A stretch of 64,000 bases of DNA from Methylotenera versatilis 301 (GCF_000093025.1 NC_014207.1:434001-498000), one strand, 5' to 3'; numbered from the stretch's first letter, positions 18,499 through 28,280 are shown. Notes: generated from the letters alone by a model not told the origin. Program-made: numbers and translations.

Positions 18499-18566
18499 AT
18501 TAAATATAGAAAAATTGTGATAAAAACCTTATGCTGTGTACTGTATTTAATATTTAAAGCAGGCAA

Positions 18567-19127
18567 ATGTCACAAAACGAATCCGCGATTGAGCAAATTA
18601 ACTTAGGTTTTAATGAGCAAGAAGATCGACTATTACTTAAAGTAGGTCTTGTTGATAAAACTGAAGTGGCGGTGTGGATTACGCGCCGTTTATGCAAGAG
18701 TATGTGGAATTTGCTTAATGGCGTGGCGAATAGCACTATGCCAACTGCGCCACAATTTGCACTCCCTGCAATAGCAACAGCTGAAGCTAAGAATGAAGCG
18801 ATCGAGAGCTTTTCGCGCGAAGCCACTGAGTTGAAACAAATCGAGAATCTAGATTTCAAGTCCGAATATCTTGTCGACCGTGAATCACGCTTTGAAGCGC
18901 CTATGTTAGCTGCTCAATGCCTGATTGTTGGCGTAGTGAACTTGCCGCCACAATTAGAGTTGCAATGCACTAACGGACAATCCGTTAAAATCGCACTCAC
19001 TCCTCAACTTGTTCATGCCGTTACGAATATGATGCAGTTAGCCACTCGCGAGGCTGGTTGGGATTTGTTGATGACTGTCGACAGTAGAGAAGTAAGTATT
19101 ATTTCATCGCACCAAACGGTGCATTAG
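18567..19127 (+). CDS. Conserved hypothetical protein
   Basis: 186 aa, soluble, no signal peptide. I do not recognise a named domain. Visible parts are an N-terminal block (about 1-60) with the pattern DKTEVAVWITRRLCKSMW, a charged Ala/Glu-rich linker (about 70-105), and a C-terminal block with LECQC-like strand-rich sequence ending in VSIISSH. It may bind RNA or protein, but nothing shows this. It is divergent from groESL and 11 bp before the aldo-keto reductase gene, probably co-transcribed with it. Confidence 0.65.
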   Translation: MSQNESAIEQINLGFNEQEDRLLLKVGLVDKTEVAVWITRRLCKSMWNLLNGVANSTMPTAPQFALPAIATAEAKNEAIESFSREATELKQIENLDFKSEYLVDRESRFEAPMLAAQCLIVGVVNLPPQLELQCTNGQSVKIALTPQLVHAVTNMMQLATREAGWDLLMTVDSREVSIISSHQTVH

Positions 19128-19138
19128 GCGTATTAACT

Positions 19139-20197
19139 ATGCAATATCGTCAATTAGGAAACTCCGATCTTAAGGTATCTTCAGTTTGTTTGGGCACCAT
19201 GACTTATGGCGACCAAAACACACAAGCAGAAGCACACGAACAGCTCGATTATGCTTTAGCGCAGGGCATTAATTTTATTGATACTGCCGAGATGTATCCT
19301 GTGCCGCCTAAAGCAGAAACCTTTACGCGTACCGAAACCATGATTGGTCATTGGCTTAAAAACCAAGCGCGCGATAGGATTGTTTTAGGCAGCAAAGTTG
19401 CCGGGCGTAATCGAGGGCTCAATTACATTCGTGGTGGCGATGATTCTTTAACGCGTGACAATATTCGCAGCGCCATTCACGACTCTTTAAAGCGTTTACA
19501 AACCGACTATATCGACCTTTACCAACTACATTGGCCAGAGCGCAATGTGCCGTTGTTTGGGCAATATCAGTTTGACCCTAAATTAGAACTTGATGCGCAA
19601 GGCACCCAAAAATCTTGGGTGAGCATCCATACGCAACTAGAAACGCTGGCAGAACTGATTGAAGAAGGCAAAGTACGTGCGATTGGGCTTTCTAATGAGC
19701 AACCGTGGGGCATCATGGAGTTTCTGCGCATCAGTAAAGAATACAACTTACCGCGTGTAGCCACTTTGCAAAACAGTTATCATTTAATGAATCGTACGAT
19801 TGATTTTGGCATTAGCGAAATTCTGTATCGTGAAAATGTGAGCTTGCTAGCCTATTCACCGCTGGCTTTTGGGCATTTAACGGGTAAATACATTGACGAC
19901 GTTACCGCAAAAGGTCGTGTGACTTTATTTAGAGGTTATGCGCAGCGCTACACCAAACCGAACGTCGCGGCTGCCAGCGCCGCTTATGCAAAATTAGCCC
20001 GTGATAATGGCTTAACGCCAACGCAATTGGCATTGAGTTTTGTGATGCACCGATGGAGCGTCACAAGCACCATTATTGGCGCGACCAGTATGGCGCAATT
20101 GCAGGAAAATATAGGTGCTTGGAACACAGCGCTGTCACCAGAAGTATTGCAGGAAATTGATAAGTTACATTTAGCCATGACGAATCCAGCACCTTAA
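19139..20197 (+). CDS. tas: NADP(H)-dependent aldo-keto reductase, Tas family
   Basis: 352 aa, the usual size for Tas/YajO-type enzymes. The N-terminus MQYRQLGNSDLKVSSVCLGTMTYG, FIDTAEMYP with the catalytic Asp/Tyr, and the lysine-containing segment VLGSKVAGRNRG are typical. The C-terminal half has AYSPLAFGHLTGKY and IIGATSMAQLQENI, the cofactor-binding region. It reduces carbonyl compounds in the cytoplasm; the true substrate is unknown. It directly follows the hypothetical gene (11-bp gap). Confidence 0.9.
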   Translation: MQYRQLGNSDLKVSSVCLGTMTYGDQNTQAEAHEQLDYALAQGINFIDTAEMYPVPPKAETFTRTETMIGHWLKNQARDRIVLGSKVAGRNRGLNYIRGGDDSLTRDNIRSAIHDSLKRLQTDYIDLYQLHWPERNVPLFGQYQFDPKLELDAQGTQKSWVSIHTQLETLAELIEEGKVRAIGLSNEQPWGIMEFLRISKEYNLPRVATLQNSYHLMNRTIDFGISEILYRENVSLLAYSPLAFGHLTGKYIDDVTAKGRVTLFRGYAQRYTKPNVAAASAAYAKLARDNGLTPTQLALSFVMHRWSVTSTIIGATSMAQLQENIGAWNTALSPEVLQEIDKLHLAMTNPAP

Positions 20198-20267
20198 ATT
20201 TGCAGTAAGCCAATTTAAGCAGCCAAATTAGAATTTTTAAAATGTTTAAATAGAAAAGAAAGTCACC

Positions 20268-20609
20268 ATGAGCGCTTTACCAGCATGCCCAAAATGTAAC
20301 TCAGAATACACCTACGAAGATGGCGATAATTACGTTTGCCCAGAATGTGCGCATGAGTGGTCAAAAAGTGCCGCGGCAGATGGCACTGAAGATACAAAAG
20401 TCGTGCGTGATTCTAATGGCAACGTGCTGCAAGATGGCGATACCATCACAGTGATTAAAGACCTGAAAGTAAAAGGTTCATCATTGGTGGTTAAAGTCGG
20501 TACCAAGGTCAAAAACATCCGCCTTGTAGATGGTGACCATGACATTGATTGCAAAATTGATGGCATCGGTGCGATGAAGTTAAAGTCTGAGTTCGTTAAA
20601 AAAGCCTAA
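20268..20609 (+). CDS. yjdM: YjdM/PhnA family zinc-ribbon protein
   Basis: 113 aa. An N-terminal zinc ribbon has four cysteines in two pairs (CPKC at about 8-11 and CPEC at about 28-31), followed by a KOW-like beta domain ([17 protein letters not shown]). It is full length for the family once called PhnA and annotated as alkylphosphonate utilisation. The name is historical, no phosphonate genes are nearby, and the real role is unclear. Shine-Dalgarno AAGAAAG precedes the ATG. Confidence 0.9.
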   Translation: MSALPACPKCNSEYTYEDGDNYVCPECAHEWSKSAAADGTEDTKVVRDSNGNVLQDGDTITVIKDLKVKGSSLVVKVGTKVKNIRLVDGDHDIDCKIDGIGAMKLKSEFVKKA

Positions 20610-20757
20610 AGCGCTGGCGTTGCCTGTAAGATGATGGCAGATGCAAAATGCAGTTTTATAGTGCTGTATTAATCAAGGCTTTAATAGAGTTTTTTTATTC
20701 TCTTAGTTATTCAATAATAAATAGCGCAACAACTTTAAAAAGTAACGGATAACTTAG

Positions 20758-21888
20758 ATGAACAATTTTAAAAGTAAAACTATGCGAGCGTTTTTCTTAG
20801 TTTTATGGATGCCTACAGCTTTATTAGCGCAAGAAACCGTGACAGTAGAACAAGCTTTAATCAAGTGTAAGAAACTTTATCCTAATGATTTCGAGGCAAA
20901 AAAACGCTTATCTTGCTTTGATAGTATTAATACCCCTAAAGAGCTCTTAGAAGAAGCCGCTAACACACTAACTAATAGCCCAGAACAAGTGCATTCGGTA
21001 AACTCAGCACCAGTAATTACTCCAGCTATCGCGATTGAAAAACCAAGTCCAAAGTTAAGTTATTTGGAAAGAAAATGGCGGCTGACCTCACAAGGTGACT
21101 GGAATATAAGTGATTTTGAAACCTATAAATCTAATTACTTATTAATCACCAAAACCAATAACACGAATGATATGCCTCAATCACCTAGTCAATTGAATAA
21201 TGTTGATAGAAACCTAGATGACAAAGACTTAAAGTTTCAGATCAGCTTGAAAACCGAGGTGATGAATAACATCCCGCTTATTCGTAATTTACCTTATGTC
21301 ACTAGCTCTAGAATATGGGCGGCTTATTCACAGCAGTCAAATTGGCAGGTGTTCGACTCAAAAGCATCAAGACCGCTACGTGAGAATAATTATGAGCCTG
21401 AAATCATGTTATCTCTAGGCATAGATAATCAGGTAAACGGAGAAAAGAAGCACTATATTCCAAGAATGTTAAATCTAGGCTTAGTACATCAGTCAAACGG
21501 GCGCTCTAATCCTACTTCAAGAAGTTGGAATCGCTTGTATCTCGAAAGTGGTTGGGAATTGACCGATAATGTCTCTCTCATGGTGCGCCCTTGGTGGCGA
21601 ATACCTGAAAGTCAAGATGATAATCCTGACATTGAAAAGTATCTAGGTTATGGAGACATGGCAATTAGATGGGAAGATGATAATCGTAAAAATGCGGCAA
21701 CCTTAACACTAAGAAATAATCTACGCAGCGATAACAAAGGATATGCTCAGCTAGATTTGCAAAGGCAAGTGCTCAATAACCCATATTTGAAATTACATCT
21801 GATGGCTTCAACGGGTTATGGTGCAAGCTTGCTAGATTACAACTACGACCAAACGATTTTCGGCATTGGCATCTCGCTTGGTGAGTAG
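20758..21888 (+). CDS. pldA: Outer-membrane phospholipase A
   Basis: 376 aa. Signal peptide (MRAFFLVLWMPTALLAQE), a linker of about 90 residues, then the 12-strand OMPLA barrel. The active-site segment HQSNGRS places the catalytic His at about 244 and Ser at about 246. RSWNRLY provides the third catalytic Asn, as in E. coli PldA. It hydrolyses phospholipids that flip to the outer leaflet, helping maintain outer-membrane asymmetry. The N-terminal linker is longer than in E. coli. Single gene with its own AT-rich upstream region. Confidence 0.9.
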   Translation: MNNFKSKTMRAFFLVLWMPTALLAQETVTVEQALIKCKKLYPNDFEAKKRLSCFDSINTPKELLEEAANTLTNSPEQVHSVNSAPVITPAIAIEKPSPKLSYLERKWRLTSQGDWNISDFETYKSNYLLITKTNNTNDMPQSPSQLNNVDRNLDDKDLKFQISLKTEVMNNIPLIRNLPYVTSSRIWAAYSQQSNWQVFDSKASRPLRENNYEPEIMLSLGIDNQVNGEKKHYIPRMLNLGLVHQSNGRSNPTSRSWNRLYLESGWELTDNVSLMVRPWWRIPESQDDNPDIEKYLGYGDMAIRWEDDNRKNAATLTLRNNLRSDNKGYAQLDLQRQVLNNPYLKLHLMASTGYGASLLDYNYDQTIFGIGISLGE

Positions 21889-22011
21889 GCGACCAATCTC
21901 AGTAAACAAAGCATAGCATTCTTTACTTTAAATATGTTTTTAATGAATGATTTGTATATCAATTAAGTTTAAAGTGATGTTTCCAAGTTCTGTTTATTAA
22001 GGAAGGTTTAT

Positions 22012-22412
22012 ATGTTGAATAGTCAATTTTGTAGTAAATGGTCACCTTGTATCCTAGGCTTACTTCGAATTGTCACTGGGTTTTTATTCCTTCAACATGG
22101 CAGTGCAAAACTGTTAGGTATGCCACATGTTCCATGTTTGATGGTTTGCAATTAATGTCATTAATGGGGCTTGCGGGCGTACTTGAATTGGTTGGCGGCA
22201 CTCTGGTGATGATAGGTTTGTTTACTCGACCAGCGGCATTCATCTTGTCGGGTCAAATGGCTGTGGCTTATTTTATGGCACATGCGCCAGGTGGATTCTT
22301 ACCAATCTTGAATCAAGGTGAGTTGGCTGTTATGTTTAGCTTCGTATTCTTGTACTTTAGTGCGGCAGGTGCTGGTGCTTTTAGCTTAGATTCATTGCTC
22401 AAAAAATCTTAA
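22012..22412 (+). pseudogene. DoxX family membrane protein, interrupted by a -1 frameshift
   Basis: The ATG at 22012 has a good ribosome-binding site (AAGGAAGG) and encodes MLNSQFCSKWSPCILGLLRIVTG then FLFLQHGSAKLLGMPHV, the standard DoxX start. This frame ends at TAA 22153-22155. The rest of DoxX (MFDGLQLMSLMGLAGVLEL and two to three membrane helices to KKS) continues in the -1 frame from about 22134 to the TAA at 22410-22412. One missing base near 22130-22134 explains it. No slippery heptamer is present, so a real mutation or a sequencing error is more likely than recoding. DoxX proteins are four-helix inner-membrane proteins linked to redox balance. The next gene starts at the base after the stop. 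Confidence 0.8.
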
Positions 22413-22865
22413 ATGAAGATGCGTCAGTCGCTAAGTGTATTGTGCGCATGCCTTTTGCTGGTTTACATGTCTAATGTGAACGCGAAAGAAACTAGCTCTC
22501 CAAAAAAGATTGTCACTCAATTTTTTGATTTAGCTTTTGTGCAAAAGCACCCAATTGCAGCAGCGAAAAAATATATCTCTGCAACGCAATATATTCAGCA
22601 CAACCCAGAAGCGCCAGATGGTAGAGAGGCCTTCATTAAGGGTTTTGCTGCGTATGTGGAGAGTACTGATTATCGTTGTGAAATCAAAAGAGTCATTGCC
22701 GATTCCGACATCGTGGCGGTGCATAGCAATTGCAAAGAATCAGCCAATGATATTGGTAGCGCGGTGGTTGATATATTTCGTGTAGAAAAAGAACGCATCG
22801 TAGAACACTGGGATGTTTTGCAAGCCGTACCAAGTAAGTCAGCTAATCGTAATACGATGTTTTAG
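22413..22865 (+). CDS. SnoaL/NTF2-like exported protein
   Basis: 150 aa. Signal peptide (LSVLCACLLLVYMSNVNA) followed by an NTF2-fold domain of the SnoaL kind: AAAKKYISATQYIQHNPEAPDG, then GFAAY and a C-terminal VVDIFRVEKERIVEHWDVLQ. This polyketide-cyclase-like fold is found in many small enzymes and binding proteins. The substrate is unknown, and the predicted place is the periplasm. It begins immediately after the doxX stop, so the two are co-transcribed. Confidence 0.8.
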   Translation: MKMRQSLSVLCACLLLVYMSNVNAKETSSPKKIVTQFFDLAFVQKHPIAAAKKYISATQYIQHNPEAPDGREAFIKGFAAYVESTDYRCEIKRVIADSDIVAVHSNCKESANDIGSAVVDIFRVEKERIVEHWDVLQAVPSKSANRNTMF

Positions 22866-22883
22866 TTTAAGCCTGTTTAGATT

Positions 22884-24800
22884 TTAAGATCTTTTCGGGT
22901 GAAACATCACTGTTTGCGGTGGGCCCATTTTTATTACAGGTTTCCTAATGCTGCCCATCACATGCATTTCGCAGGGTTTGCAATCAAACTTTAAGGTAAA
23001 CCTGTCGTTGCCGTTAATGAGCGTCATTGGTTCTGCGGTCACAGTGCCTTGCACACCAATCACACCTTTAGCTTCTTTTGGGCAAAGTCCGTGGCTAAAG
23101 CGTAAGCAGTGCTTGGTAATCATCAGCGGTACTTCGCCTAACTCTTTGTTGGCTTCATACGCATGTGCAATCAGTTTTACGCCGTGTTTCTCGTAAAAAG
23201 TACGTGCTTTTTGGTTATAAACGTTAGCTAAATAGCTAAGAGTATCTTCTGGGAAAATAGCTGCTGGCACTGCAGCTGGCTTAAGTGGCGGGCGCACGTA
23301 GGCGGCTTGACGCACTTTCTGTAATTGATCGATGGCATCACGTCGTAAATTGTTCACCACTGAGGCAGGTATAAACCAAGCTTGAGTCGTCTGTATATAG
23401 ACTTCAGCGGCAGAAAAGTCGGTATTGCCAAGTTTATTTAAATTGTCACGTAAGCTGGCTTCGGCTTTATCTGCGTTGTCCGCAGCTAGCTTTTCGGCTG
23501 CGCACTGCACCGTTGCACTAAGTCCAGCGTCATCCGTCACGCTAAGTGTAAATCCGTTGCTTGTTTCAGCAAAAATCATTTGCAGCGCGATTTTGCGTGT
23601 CGCAGAATCTTTTTCCAGCAAGCGCATAAATGCATGATCGCGGTTGCGATACACCGTCATGTTATTTCTAATATCTACAGGCATTTCGTTAGGATATAAC
23701 TTTTTGCCATCGACGGTATTCACACGCAAGCCGACTAACTCTTTGTGCACATCAAAAAAGCACACGCCATCGCCATTGTGCAGTTGCGTATCTGTTTCAA
23801 CTTCAAAAAAGTCTTTACCGACTTTGCTTACTTTGCCTAAAATTTCGCCTGAGAATTTAGGTGTATCAAACGCACCAATGTCACCTTTGCGACCGTTTAC
23901 AAAGTAATCCGTCGCACTGCGGTTAAAGGTTTTTTCAGGTTGCGGTGTGAATGTGTAAGTGCTGACGCCGGCAGATGATTTTGCTAGTTCTGGCGATTCG
24001 TTGAGGATTTCATCCAACATTTGGCGATAATGCGCGGTGGCATTTTTAACGTATGGTAAATCTTTATAACGGCCTTCAATTTTGAAGGAGCTCACACCAG
24101 CATCTATCAAGGCGCGCAGATTCGCGCTTTGGTCATTATCTTTCATTGAAAGGTAATGTTTATCTTTACCAATAATGCGGCCTTTTTGGTCTTCCAAGGT
24201 AAACGGTAAACGACACTCTTGTGAACATTCGCCACGGTTAGCACTGCGGCCAGTATGTGCGTGGCTAATAAAGCACTGTCCGCTAAATGCCACACAAAGC
24301 GCACCGTGAATGAAAAATTCTAAGTTGCAACTAGTCGCATCCGCGATTTGCTTGATAGTGCGTAAATCTAACTCGCGTGCTAAGACAATTTGCGAGAAAC
24401 CAACTTGGTCTAAAAACACGGCTTTTTCAATGGTGCGAATATCAGTTTGCGTACTCGCATGAAGCTGAATCGGTGGTAAATCCATTTCCAACAAACCCAT
24501 ATCCTGCACAATCAGCGCATCCACTTCAGCATCGTAAAGTTGCTGAACCAATTCGCGCGCACCTGCTAATTCGTTATCATGAAAAATCGTATTCAGCGCC
24601 ACAAATACTTCGGCATGATAACGATGAGCATGTTTCACCAAACGCGCAATCTCCGCCACTGTATTAGGTGCTTTCGCACGCGCACCAAATGCTGGGCCGC
24701 CAATATATACCGCATCTGCACCATGATTAATGGCTTCAATACCGAAATCGGCGTTGCGCGCAGGAGCGAGTAGTTCAAGATGGCGACGGGTTTTTTGCAT
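22884..24800 (-). CDS. rlhA: 23S rRNA C2501 hydroxylase-type U32 peptidase family protein
   Basis: 638 aa from the chosen ATG. The N-terminal U32 domain begins RHLELLAPARN and contains GADAVYIGGPAFGARAKA, HASTQTDIR and the Cys-containing HGALCVAFSGQCFISH then SANRGECSQECRLPF. A long C-terminal part (DUF3656-like) has CLRFSHGLCPKE and KFDCKPCEMHV. These Cys residues fit an Fe-S site. The length matches RlhA (YdcP), which hydroxylates C2501 of 23S rRNA, rather than the shorter TrhP (YegQ). A TTG 48 bp upstream extends the frame but adds a non-conserved tail; no Shine-Dalgarno sequence precedes either start. Its 3' end is 18 bp from the convergent SnoaL-like gene. Confidence 0.85.
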   Translation of the reverse strand: MQKTRRHLELLAPARNADFGIEAINHGADAVYIGGPAFGARAKAPNTVAEIARLVKHAHRYHAEVFVALNTIFHDNELAGARELVQQLYDAEVDALIVQDMGLLEMDLPPIQLHASTQTDIRTIEKAVFLDQVGFSQIVLARELDLRTIKQIADATSCNLEFFIHGALCVAFSGQCFISHAHTGRSANRGECSQECRLPFTLEDQKGRIIGKDKHYLSMKDNDQSANLRALIDAGVSSFKIEGRYKDLPYVKNATAHYRQMLDEILNESPELAKSSAGVSTYTFTPQPEKTFNRSATDYFVNGRKGDIGAFDTPKFSGEILGKVSKVGKDFFEVETDTQLHNGDGVCFFDVHKELVGLRVNTVDGKKLYPNEMPVDIRNNMTVYRNRDHAFMRLLEKDSATRKIALQMIFAETSNGFTLSVTDDAGLSATVQCAAEKLAADNADKAEASLRDNLNKLGNTDFSAAEVYIQTTQAWFIPASVVNNLRRDAIDQLQKVRQAAYVRPPLKPAAVPAAIFPEDTLSYLANVYNQKARTFYEKHGVKLIAHAYEANKELGEVPLMITKHCLRFSHGLCPKEAKGVIGVQGTVTAEPMTLINGNDRFTLKFDCKPCEMHVMGSIRKPVIKMGPPQTVMFHPKRS

Positions 24801-24904
24801 GTGATGTAAGCAATTAGATTTATGAATACCGAATTTTAGACGAAACAACAGCGAATGACGACATTTGATTTATAAGTGTATGAAAAACATCGTACAATTC
24901 TGAC

Positions 24905-26236
24905 ATGAACAATCAAAATTTATTGAATAGAAGCCTGAAATCCGTTTGGCATCCTTGCACGCAGATGAAGCAACACGAGACTTATCCGCTTATTCCTATT
25001 CAGCGTGGAGATGGTGTGTGGCTCTACGATGCGGACGGTAAACGATATTTAGATTCTGTCAGTTCGTGGTGGGTAAATTTGTTTGGGCATAATAATCCAC
25101 GTATTAAAGATGCAATTAAGTTGCAGCTTGATACGCTTGAGCATGTGATGCTGGCTGGGTTTACGCATGAGCCTGTGGTGGAGTTGTCAGAGAAGCTGGC
25201 TATGCTGACGGGTTTGGGTCATACTTTTTACGGTAGTGATGGTGCTAGTGCGACTGAAATTGCGTTGAAGATGAGTTTCCATTATTGGCGCAATATTGGA
25301 AAAGCGAATAAAACCAAATTTATCAGCCTGCAAAATAGTTATCATGGCGAAACGTTAGGTGCTTTGTCAGTCACAGATGTGGCGATTTTTAAAGATACTT
25401 ACGCGCCACTATTAATGCAGTCTGCTCAAATGCCTAGCCCCGATTTTAGGTTGGCAGAGGCGGGTGAGGATGCTGAAACGTTTGCCTTGCGTTGCGCGCA
25501 AGCTTTAGAAAATTATGTAGCGGCATATCATACAGATTTAGCGGCTTTTATTATTGAACCTTTAGTCCAATGTGCCGCAGGTATGGGGATGTATCATCCA
25601 GCCTATTTGTGTCGTGTACGCGAGATTTGTAATGAATATGAAGTGCATTTAATTGCAGATGAAATTGCGGTGGGCTTCGGTCGAACAGGAACCATGTTTG
25701 CTTGTGAACAGGCGGCTAATTCTGTAAGCAATATTGCCGATTTTATTTGCTTATCTAAAGGCATCACAGGTGGTTATTTGCCTTTATCCGCCGTACTGAC
25801 CACAGATAAAGTCTATCAAGCTTTTTATGATAACAGCACCGTACGAGGCTTTTTACATAGCCATAGTTACACAGGTAATCCGCTCGCATGCAGTGCCGCA
25901 TTGGCGACTCTGGCGATATTTGAAACAGACAATATTTTGCAAAATAACCAAGAAAAATCTAAGTTGATACAAGCTAAAATGCAAGTGCTTACTGACCTGC
26001 CAATCAAGCATCTGCGTACACCAGGCCTGCAAAACTCAGGCATGATATTCGCGTTTGATGTTGAAACGCAAAATGCGCAATTCGCTAAGCAATGCTATCA
26101 AGCAGCCTTAGAACAAGAGCTACTGCTGCGTCCGATAGCTAATACCGTGTATTGGATGCCACCTTACACAATTAACGAAGATGAAATTGATTTTATGGTG
26201 AATGCGACTTTAGAGGCGGTAAAATGTTCGTTGTAA
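24905..26236 (+). CDS. bioA: Adenosylmethionine-8-amino-7-oxononanoate aminotransferase
   Basis: 443 aa, a class III PLP aminotransferase of biotin synthesis that converts KAPA to DAPA using S-adenosylmethionine as amino donor. Conserved features are VWHPCTQMKQHE near the N-terminus, YLDSVSSWWVNLFGH, the PLP-site YHGETLGALS and the Schiff-base lysine in LSKGITGGYLPLS (about Lys285). No other bio gene is in the window. There is no Shine-Dalgarno sequence; TACAAT (24893-24898) ends 6 nt before the ATG, suggesting a leaderless mRNA. The stop overlaps the dacB start (TAATG). Confidence 0.95.
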   Translation: MNNQNLLNRSLKSVWHPCTQMKQHETYPLIPIQRGDGVWLYDADGKRYLDSVSSWWVNLFGHNNPRIKDAIKLQLDTLEHVMLAGFTHEPVVELSEKLAMLTGLGHTFYGSDGASATEIALKMSFHYWRNIGKANKTKFISLQNSYHGETLGALSVTDVAIFKDTYAPLLMQSAQMPSPDFRLAEAGEDAETFALRCAQALENYVAAYHTDLAAFIIEPLVQCAAGMGMYHPAYLCRVREICNEYEVHLIADEIAVGFGRTGTMFACEQAANSVSNIADFICLSKGITGGYLPLSAVLTTDKVYQAFYDNSTVRGFLHSHSYTGNPLACSAALATLAIFETDNILQNNQEKSKLIQAKMQVLTDLPIKHLRTPGLQNSGMIFAFDVETQNAQFAKQCYQAALEQELLLRPIANTVYWMPPYTINEDEIDFMVNATLEAVKCSL

Positions 26237-27645
26237 TGAGCTTGTTAAAGAATTTATGTAGGTCGGTATTACTATTACTTAGTTTTTCAGTGCATGCCGA
26301 ACTCCCTACCACCGTTGAAAGTGCACTTAAAGCTGCAGGGATACCCGCAAAAAATGTAGCAGTTTATGTGCAGCCTGTCGAAAGTAATAACGCAACGCTT
26401 AGCCATAATGCCGATAAAAGTATGAACCCAGCATCTGTGATGAAGTTGGTCACCACTAATGCAGCACTTGATTTGCTCACTCCCGCGTACCGTTGGAAAA
26501 CTGAAGTTTTTCGCGATGGTGATGTGGTGAATGGCGTGCTTAAGGGCAACTTAATCATTAAAGGTTATGGCGACCCTAGTTTTAAAGCGCAAGACTTTTG
26601 GCGCATGTTGATGAGTTTACAGCAGGCTGGCATCAAAGAAATCAAAGGCGATTTAATCATTGATAAAAGCTATTTTGCTAAAGATGTGGCTAATAAGAAA
26701 ACATTCGATGACGAAACATGGCGCGCCTATAACGCTGAACCCAGCGCATTTTTAGTGAATGGGCGTAACACCAGCTTTAAGTTTATCGCGACTGACTCCA
26801 GCGTAAGCGTTAACCAAGAGTTTGAATTAAACGAAATTCAAATTGTGAATAATATGAAGCTGGTGCAGGGCGCTTGTGGAGATTGGCGTGGCCGATTTAG
26901 CTATGTCATTAAACCAAACGCAACTGGCACGACAGTGACTTTTAATGGGACTTTCTCGCCAGATTGCGGGGAGCGTTATTTGGAGTTAAGTGTATTTGAT
27001 GACGAAAAGTATGCTTTTCATACCTTCAAAAAACTGTGGCGTGAATTAGGCGGAAGCTTTACTGGTCAGCTAAAAGTACAGGAAGTACCAAGTAGTGCGG
27101 TGAAGGTGCTGGAGCAGTTTTCTGATCCATTAGCTTATGTGGTTCGCGACATTAATAAATGGAGCAATAACTTGATGGCACGTCAGTTATTGTTGACATT
27201 GGCTGCCGAGAAGCTTGGCACGCCAGCCACTGAGCTAAAAGGCTCTGCTGCGCTTAAAACATGGCTCGCTGACAGAGGTTTGAAGTTCGATGAGTTGGTC
27301 ATTGAGAATGGTTCAGGATTATCGCGCATTGAACGCATTAGTGCAGAGCATCTCGGTAAAATGTTAGTCAGTACTTACAATAGTCCTGTGATGCCAGAGC
27401 TCATGGCATCGTTACCTATATTAGCGCTCGATGGCACAGTTAAAAAACGTCTAAATGATAGTGCGTCAAATGGTCGAGCTCACCTTAAAACTGGCTCTCT
27501 AGACGGCGTGAGTAGTATTGCCGGCTATGTGTTAGATGCGAATAATCATCGCCATGTGCTAGTGATGCTAGTCAACCATCCCAAAGCTGCTGCAAGTAAA
27601 AATGCGCAAGATGCTTTGATTGAATGGGTGTATCAGCAGCCATAA
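26236..27645 (+). CDS. dacB: D-alanyl-D-alanine carboxypeptidase/endopeptidase (PBP4)
   Basis: 469 aa with a signal peptide (MSLLKNLCRSVLLLLSFSVHA). It is a class C penicillin-binding protein that trims or cleaves peptidoglycan cross-links in the periplasm. The three active-site motifs are present: SVMK (Ser67, Lys70), SNN (310-312) and KTG (418-420). The inserted domain between SxxK and SNN is of PBP4 length. An ATG at 26224 inside bioA is possible, but the ATG at 26236 overlaps the bioA stop as TAATG and gives a cleaner signal peptide. Confidence 0.93.
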   Translation: MSLLKNLCRSVLLLLSFSVHAELPTTVESALKAAGIPAKNVAVYVQPVESNNATLSHNADKSMNPASVMKLVTTNAALDLLTPAYRWKTEVFRDGDVVNGVLKGNLIIKGYGDPSFKAQDFWRMLMSLQQAGIKEIKGDLIIDKSYFAKDVANKKTFDDETWRAYNAEPSAFLVNGRNTSFKFIATDSSVSVNQEFELNEIQIVNNMKLVQGACGDWRGRFSYVIKPNATGTTVTFNGTFSPDCGERYLELSVFDDEKYAFHTFKKLWRELGGSFTGQLKVQEVPSSAVKVLEQFSDPLAYVVRDINKWSNNLMARQLLLTLAAEKLGTPATELKGSAALKTWLADRGLKFDELVIENGSGLSRIERISAEHLGKMLVSTYNSPVMPELMASLPILALDGTVKKRLNDSASNGRAHLKTGSLDGVSSIAGYVLDANNHRHVLVMLVNHPKAAASKNAQDALIEWVYQQP

Positions 27646-27736
27646 TGAGAGAGCCTAGTAATGAAGGAACTTGGCTAAGTTTGCGGTATCATATCGCTAA
27701 GTTTATTTAAGCTAATTTTAAATTTAAGGTTACATA

Positions 27737-28231
27737 ATGAAATTATTCAACTTTTTGCTTGCAAGCGTATGTGTGCTTTCACTTGGCGCCTGTAAAGCTG
27801 AATCAACAGCACCTAAAACATCAACTCAGGAAGCTTCTACCCAGACAGCTTCGACAAAAGGAACCTCAGAAATGACTGCAAAAATTACAGAATTACAAAA
27901 AATTGATACGCAAGTTGGTACAGGGCGCGAAGCCGAGCCAGGATTTAACGTCACCGTGCATTACACAGGCTGGTTATATGACGCAGCGGCAGAAGGCCAC
28001 AAAGGCAAAAAGTTTGATAGCAGCTTAGATCGCAAACAACCTTTCGTATTTTTCTTAGGCGGTGGCCAAGTGATTCAAGGTTGGGATGAAGGTTTTGCTG
28101 GTATGAAAATCGGTGGCAAACGCACTTTAGTGATCCCGTCAGAAATGGGTTATGGTGCGCGTGGAGCTGGTGGCGCGATTCCTCCAAATGCGGATCTTAT
28201 TTTTGATGTTGAATTGCTCGACGTTAAATAA
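27737..28231 (+). CDS. FKBP-type peptidyl-prolyl isomerase, lipoprotein
   Basis: 164 aa. Signal peptide with lipobox LGAC (Cys at about 19), a Ser/Thr-rich linker (about 20-50), then one FKBP domain with VTVHYTGWLYD, KFDSSLDRKQPF, VIQGWDEGFAGM and IPSEMGYGARGAGG. It catalyses proline isomerisation of exported proteins, most likely attached to the periplasmic face of a membrane. The domain lies in a single short gene, unlike the FklB-like protein at 15.5 kb. A hairpin lies 20 bp after the stop. Confidence 0.9.
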   Translation: MKLFNFLLASVCVLSLGACKAESTAPKTSTQEASTQTASTKGTSEMTAKITELQKIDTQVGTGREAEPGFNVTVHYTGWLYDAAAEGHKGKKFDSSLDRKQPFVFFLGGGQVIQGWDEGFAGMKIGGKRTLVIPSEMGYGARGAGGAIPPNADLIFDVELLDVK

Positions 28232-28250
28232 ATTGGCTTTTAAATAATAT

Positions 28251-28280
28251 TGTAGGTGTGATGTAAATTTCACATCTACA
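28251..28280. repeat. Inverted repeat/hairpin between isomerase and OsmC genes
   Basis: TGTAGGTGTGA (28251-28261) pairs with TCACATCTACA (28270-28280), with one G-U pair in RNA and an 8-nt loop. GGAGA, the ribosome-binding site of the OsmC-like gene, begins at the next base. No U tract follows, so it may be a processing or attenuation hairpin or a protein-binding palindrome. Confidence 0.5.

Noticed and set aside
26224-26236. Earlier ATG for dacB inside bioA
   Set aside because: TAATG coupling at 26236 and a cleaner signal peptide favour the later start.
26261-26275. GTAGGTCGG sequence near the dacB start as a second REP copy
   Set aside because: Only one arm is present and it lies within the signal-peptide coding region.
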